Source: UBA993 sp964485855 (GTDB taxonomy: Bacteria; Bacillota; Dethiobacteria; DTU022). Taken from it: a DNA stretch of 7,704 nucleotides. Within the stretch, counting starts at the first letter, position 1; each line of letters starts with the position of its first letter. The stretch spans positions 1 to 7,704 of the forward strand of contig CAZAKI010000071.1 in NCBI GenBank assembly GCA_964485855.1. Direction: 5' to 3'. Shown piece after piece: positions 6,627 to 7,704 of the stretch. The translations under genes were made by a program, and so were the position numbers. The notes under the pieces were generated by a model. The model saw nothing but the letters and a program-made list of their open reading frames with translations, made no database searches and was not told the origin of the DNA.

Positions 6627-7577
6627 ATGAAGAAAAGTTTATACTTAGTAACTTTGGCGATTTTATTATCAATTCTTTTAACCGGTTGTGGTTTCCTCGG
6701 TTTTGGTCAATCGTCCCCGGAAGGGCCGATTGAAGATCCACACATGGAGCCAGATCCACATGGTGAACCAGACCCACACATGGAACCAGATCCACATGGT
6801 GAACCAGATCCACACATGGAGCCAGATCCACATGCAGAACCCGGGCAGCACGAACCGGAACCACATCCCGAACCACCTCCCCCTGAACCCGAACCTGATG
6901 GTTGCGATGGACCGCCGACTTTCACCTTTTTTGAGGCCCATCCCCCAACCATCTCCCCCGGCCAGACAGCAATGATTGAATGGGGTCCGATTACCAATGG
7001 TAAGAACGGTCCCCTGGTCCAATTTGTTGAGCTCTCACCCGGAGGATTTGGTGAAGTCGGCTCTCCGGGTTCAAGACATGTTTCACCTTCGGCGACAACA
7101 ACTTATACCCTGACCGCAACCGGATGCGGCGGGACTAAGACTAAAACTGTCACGGTTGAAGTGCAAGGGTCAGCACAACAACAACCGCCTCAACCGCAAC
7201 CACCACAACCTCAACCGCCACAACAACCACCGGGAGGAGGAGGCGGTGCGACAGGACCTCCACATGTTACCCAGGTTGTCGCATACGCTAACCCTAATTC
7301 TTACACGGGCCCCGGTCCGGTAAAAATTAATTTTGAAGCTGATATTACTACTAACGGGCCATGTACTGTGACTTACAGATGGGAGCGCAGTGATGGAGTT
7401 CAAAGCCCGGTCGAAACATTGATCTTCAATGCAGCAGAAACAAAGAAAGTAAAGGACGATTGGACCATTGGCTGTGGAGGACCAGGCACAGGCTTTTTAT
7501 GGGAGAGAGTGAACATCATAACACCACTACCAATGACCTCAAATAACGGGGAATTTATGCTAAACTGTACCAATTAG
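6627..7577 (+). CDS. Lipoprotein with EPDPHx repeats and two Ig-like domains
   Basis: The protein has 316 residues. ATG 6627 is chosen over the in-frame ATG at 6591 because it has the AAGGAAGGGAG ribosome site (6611-6621) and places a proper lipoprotein signal: MKK, a hydrophobic core, then the lipobox LTGC with Cys21. After a short spacer come hexapeptide EPDPHM/EPDPHG repeats (36-70) and a Glu/Pro/His-rich tail to about 91. Residues about 93-180 are an Ig-like domain with the SPGQTAMIEWG and VSPSATTTYTLTA signatures of bacterial surface proteins. A Pro/Gln linker ending in glycines (183-208) precedes a second beta domain (212-316) with VTYRWERSDGVQSPVETL and a final Cys. C93 and C167 may form a disulfide; C246, C283 and C314 lie in the second domain. 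It should sit on the outer face of the membrane. It is last in the operon, 39 bp after the VTC gene. The function is unknown; metal or polyphosphate binding by the His/acidic repeats is a guess. Confidence 0.83.
   Translation: MKKSLYLVTLAILLSILLTGCGFLGFGQSSPEGPIEDPHMEPDPHGEPDPHMEPDPHGEPDPHMEPDPHAEPGQHEPEPHPEPPPPEPEPDGCDGPPTFTFFEAHPPTISPGQTAMIEWGPITNGKNGPLVQFVELSPGGFGEVGSPGSRHVSPSATTTYTLTATGCGGTKTKTVTVEVQGSAQQQPPQPQPPQPQPPQQPPGGGGGATGPPHVTQVVAYANPNSYTGPGPVKINFEADITTNGPCTVTYRWERSDGVQSPVETLIFNAAETKKVKDDWTIGCGGPGTGFLWERVNIITPLPMTSNNGEFMLNCTN
6735..6842 (+). repeat. Six tandem 18-bp units encoding DPHxEP, arranged as 36-bp pairs
   Basis: Six 18-bp units start at 6735, 6753, 6771, 6789, 6807 and 6825. 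They alternate between a Met type (DPHMEP) and a Gly type (DPHGEP), giving a higher-order 36-bp period. Units 1 and 5 are identical, units 2 and 4 are identical, unit 3 differs only at synonymous sites, and the last unit has Ala and drifts into EPGQHEPEPH. The near identity suggests recent expansion, so copy number probably varies between strains. The repeat keeps all frames open on both strands, producing spurious open frames. Confidence 0.92.
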
Positions 7578-7596
7578 AGACATCAGTACTTTAACA

Positions 7597-7647
7597 AAAG
7601 GTGGGGCAAGGCTAATGCTTAATCGGCATTGGCCTTGCCCTACCTTT
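7597..7647. terminator. Strong 22-bp hairpin ending the operon, possibly bidirectional
   Basis: The arms 7597-7618 and 7626-7647 pair over 22 positions, with only two G-U wobbles, around a 7-nt loop (7619-7625). The hairpin begins 19 bp after the lipoprotein stop. On the plus strand the following U-tract is short (CTTTATAAA). On the minus strand the stem is followed by TTTTGTTAAAG counting the stem end, so the hairpin may serve transcripts from both directions. Confidence 0.75.
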
Positions 7648-7673
7648 ATAAAGCGAATCGAAAACACTCAGAC

Positions 7674-7704
7674 TTAATAGCGGATATCCTCTTTCGATAA
7701 TTCC
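7674..7704 (-). CDS. Possible C-terminal end of a minus-strand gene running off the right edge
   Basis: On the minus strand from the window edge, one frame reads ELSKEDIRY followed by TAA (stop at 7676-7674). The residues look like an ordinary soluble C-terminus, and a hairpin lies 26 bp beyond the stop in the right place for a terminator. Nine codons are far too few to be sure, and another minus-strand frame stays open through the hairpin, so this is only a suggestion. Confidence 0.2.
   Translation of the reverse strand, partial: ELSKEDIRY

Noticed and set aside
6735..6842. CRISPR array
   Set aside because: The 18-bp units are contiguous, without unique spacers, and encode an in-frame peptide repeat.
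6448..7022. Several repetitive open frames opposite and out of frame with the lipoprotein, rich in VDLV/HHVDL, WIWF or CGSGS
   Set aside because: An 18-bp tandem repeat keeps every frame open on both strands; only the frame with the lipobox and ribosome site is credible.

Overview
The window suggests a Gram-positive, Clostridia-like (Firmicutes) bacterium. The evidence is strong AGGAGG-type ribosome sites, a TTG start with a good ribosome site, sigma-A promoters with extended -10 boxes, moderate G+C, a CotH-family protein, and a palindromic element carrying the GGGGGACGGTTCTTTTGTGT core that I recall from clostridial and other genomes. This placement is inference; there is no rRNA or other taxonomic marker here.

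Layout. Positions 1-1448 (minus strand) hold an almost complete DASS/SLC13-type anion transporter gene whose C-terminus runs off the left edge. It is divergent from a small plus-strand gene (1576-1956) for a membrane-anchored helix-hairpin-helix protein. That gene converges with cobO (2082-2612, minus strand; cobalamin adenosyltransferase, TTG start). Between the two lies a perfect 33-bp inverted repeat with a 29-nt loop (1968-2062). An AT-rich divergent region (2613-2849) then leads into a plus-strand transcription unit that fills the rest of the window.

The plus-strand unit has a recognisable promoter (2764-2793, with a 14-bp palindrome over its -35 box), four tightly packed genes and a strong hairpin (7597-7647). 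The genes are: (i) a signal-anchored PKD-CotH kinase-family protein; (ii) an exported jelly-roll-like domain fused to a DUF4956 multi-pass membrane domain; (iii) a VTC/triphosphate-tunnel polyphosphate polymerase-like protein whose start overlaps the preceding stop by one base; and (iv) a lipoprotein with an (EPDPHx)n repeat and two Ig-like domains.

My working model is inference. The VTC-domain enzyme would make polyphosphate in the cytoplasm, DUF4956 would be its membrane partner (comparable to the membrane part of the yeast VTC complex), and the CotH-like and lipoprotein components would act on the outer face. An outward-facing CotH-like domain has no obvious ATP supply, which makes this operon the most interesting part of the window. 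About 57 bases after the hairpin are unexplained apart from a possible ten-codon end of a minus-strand gene.
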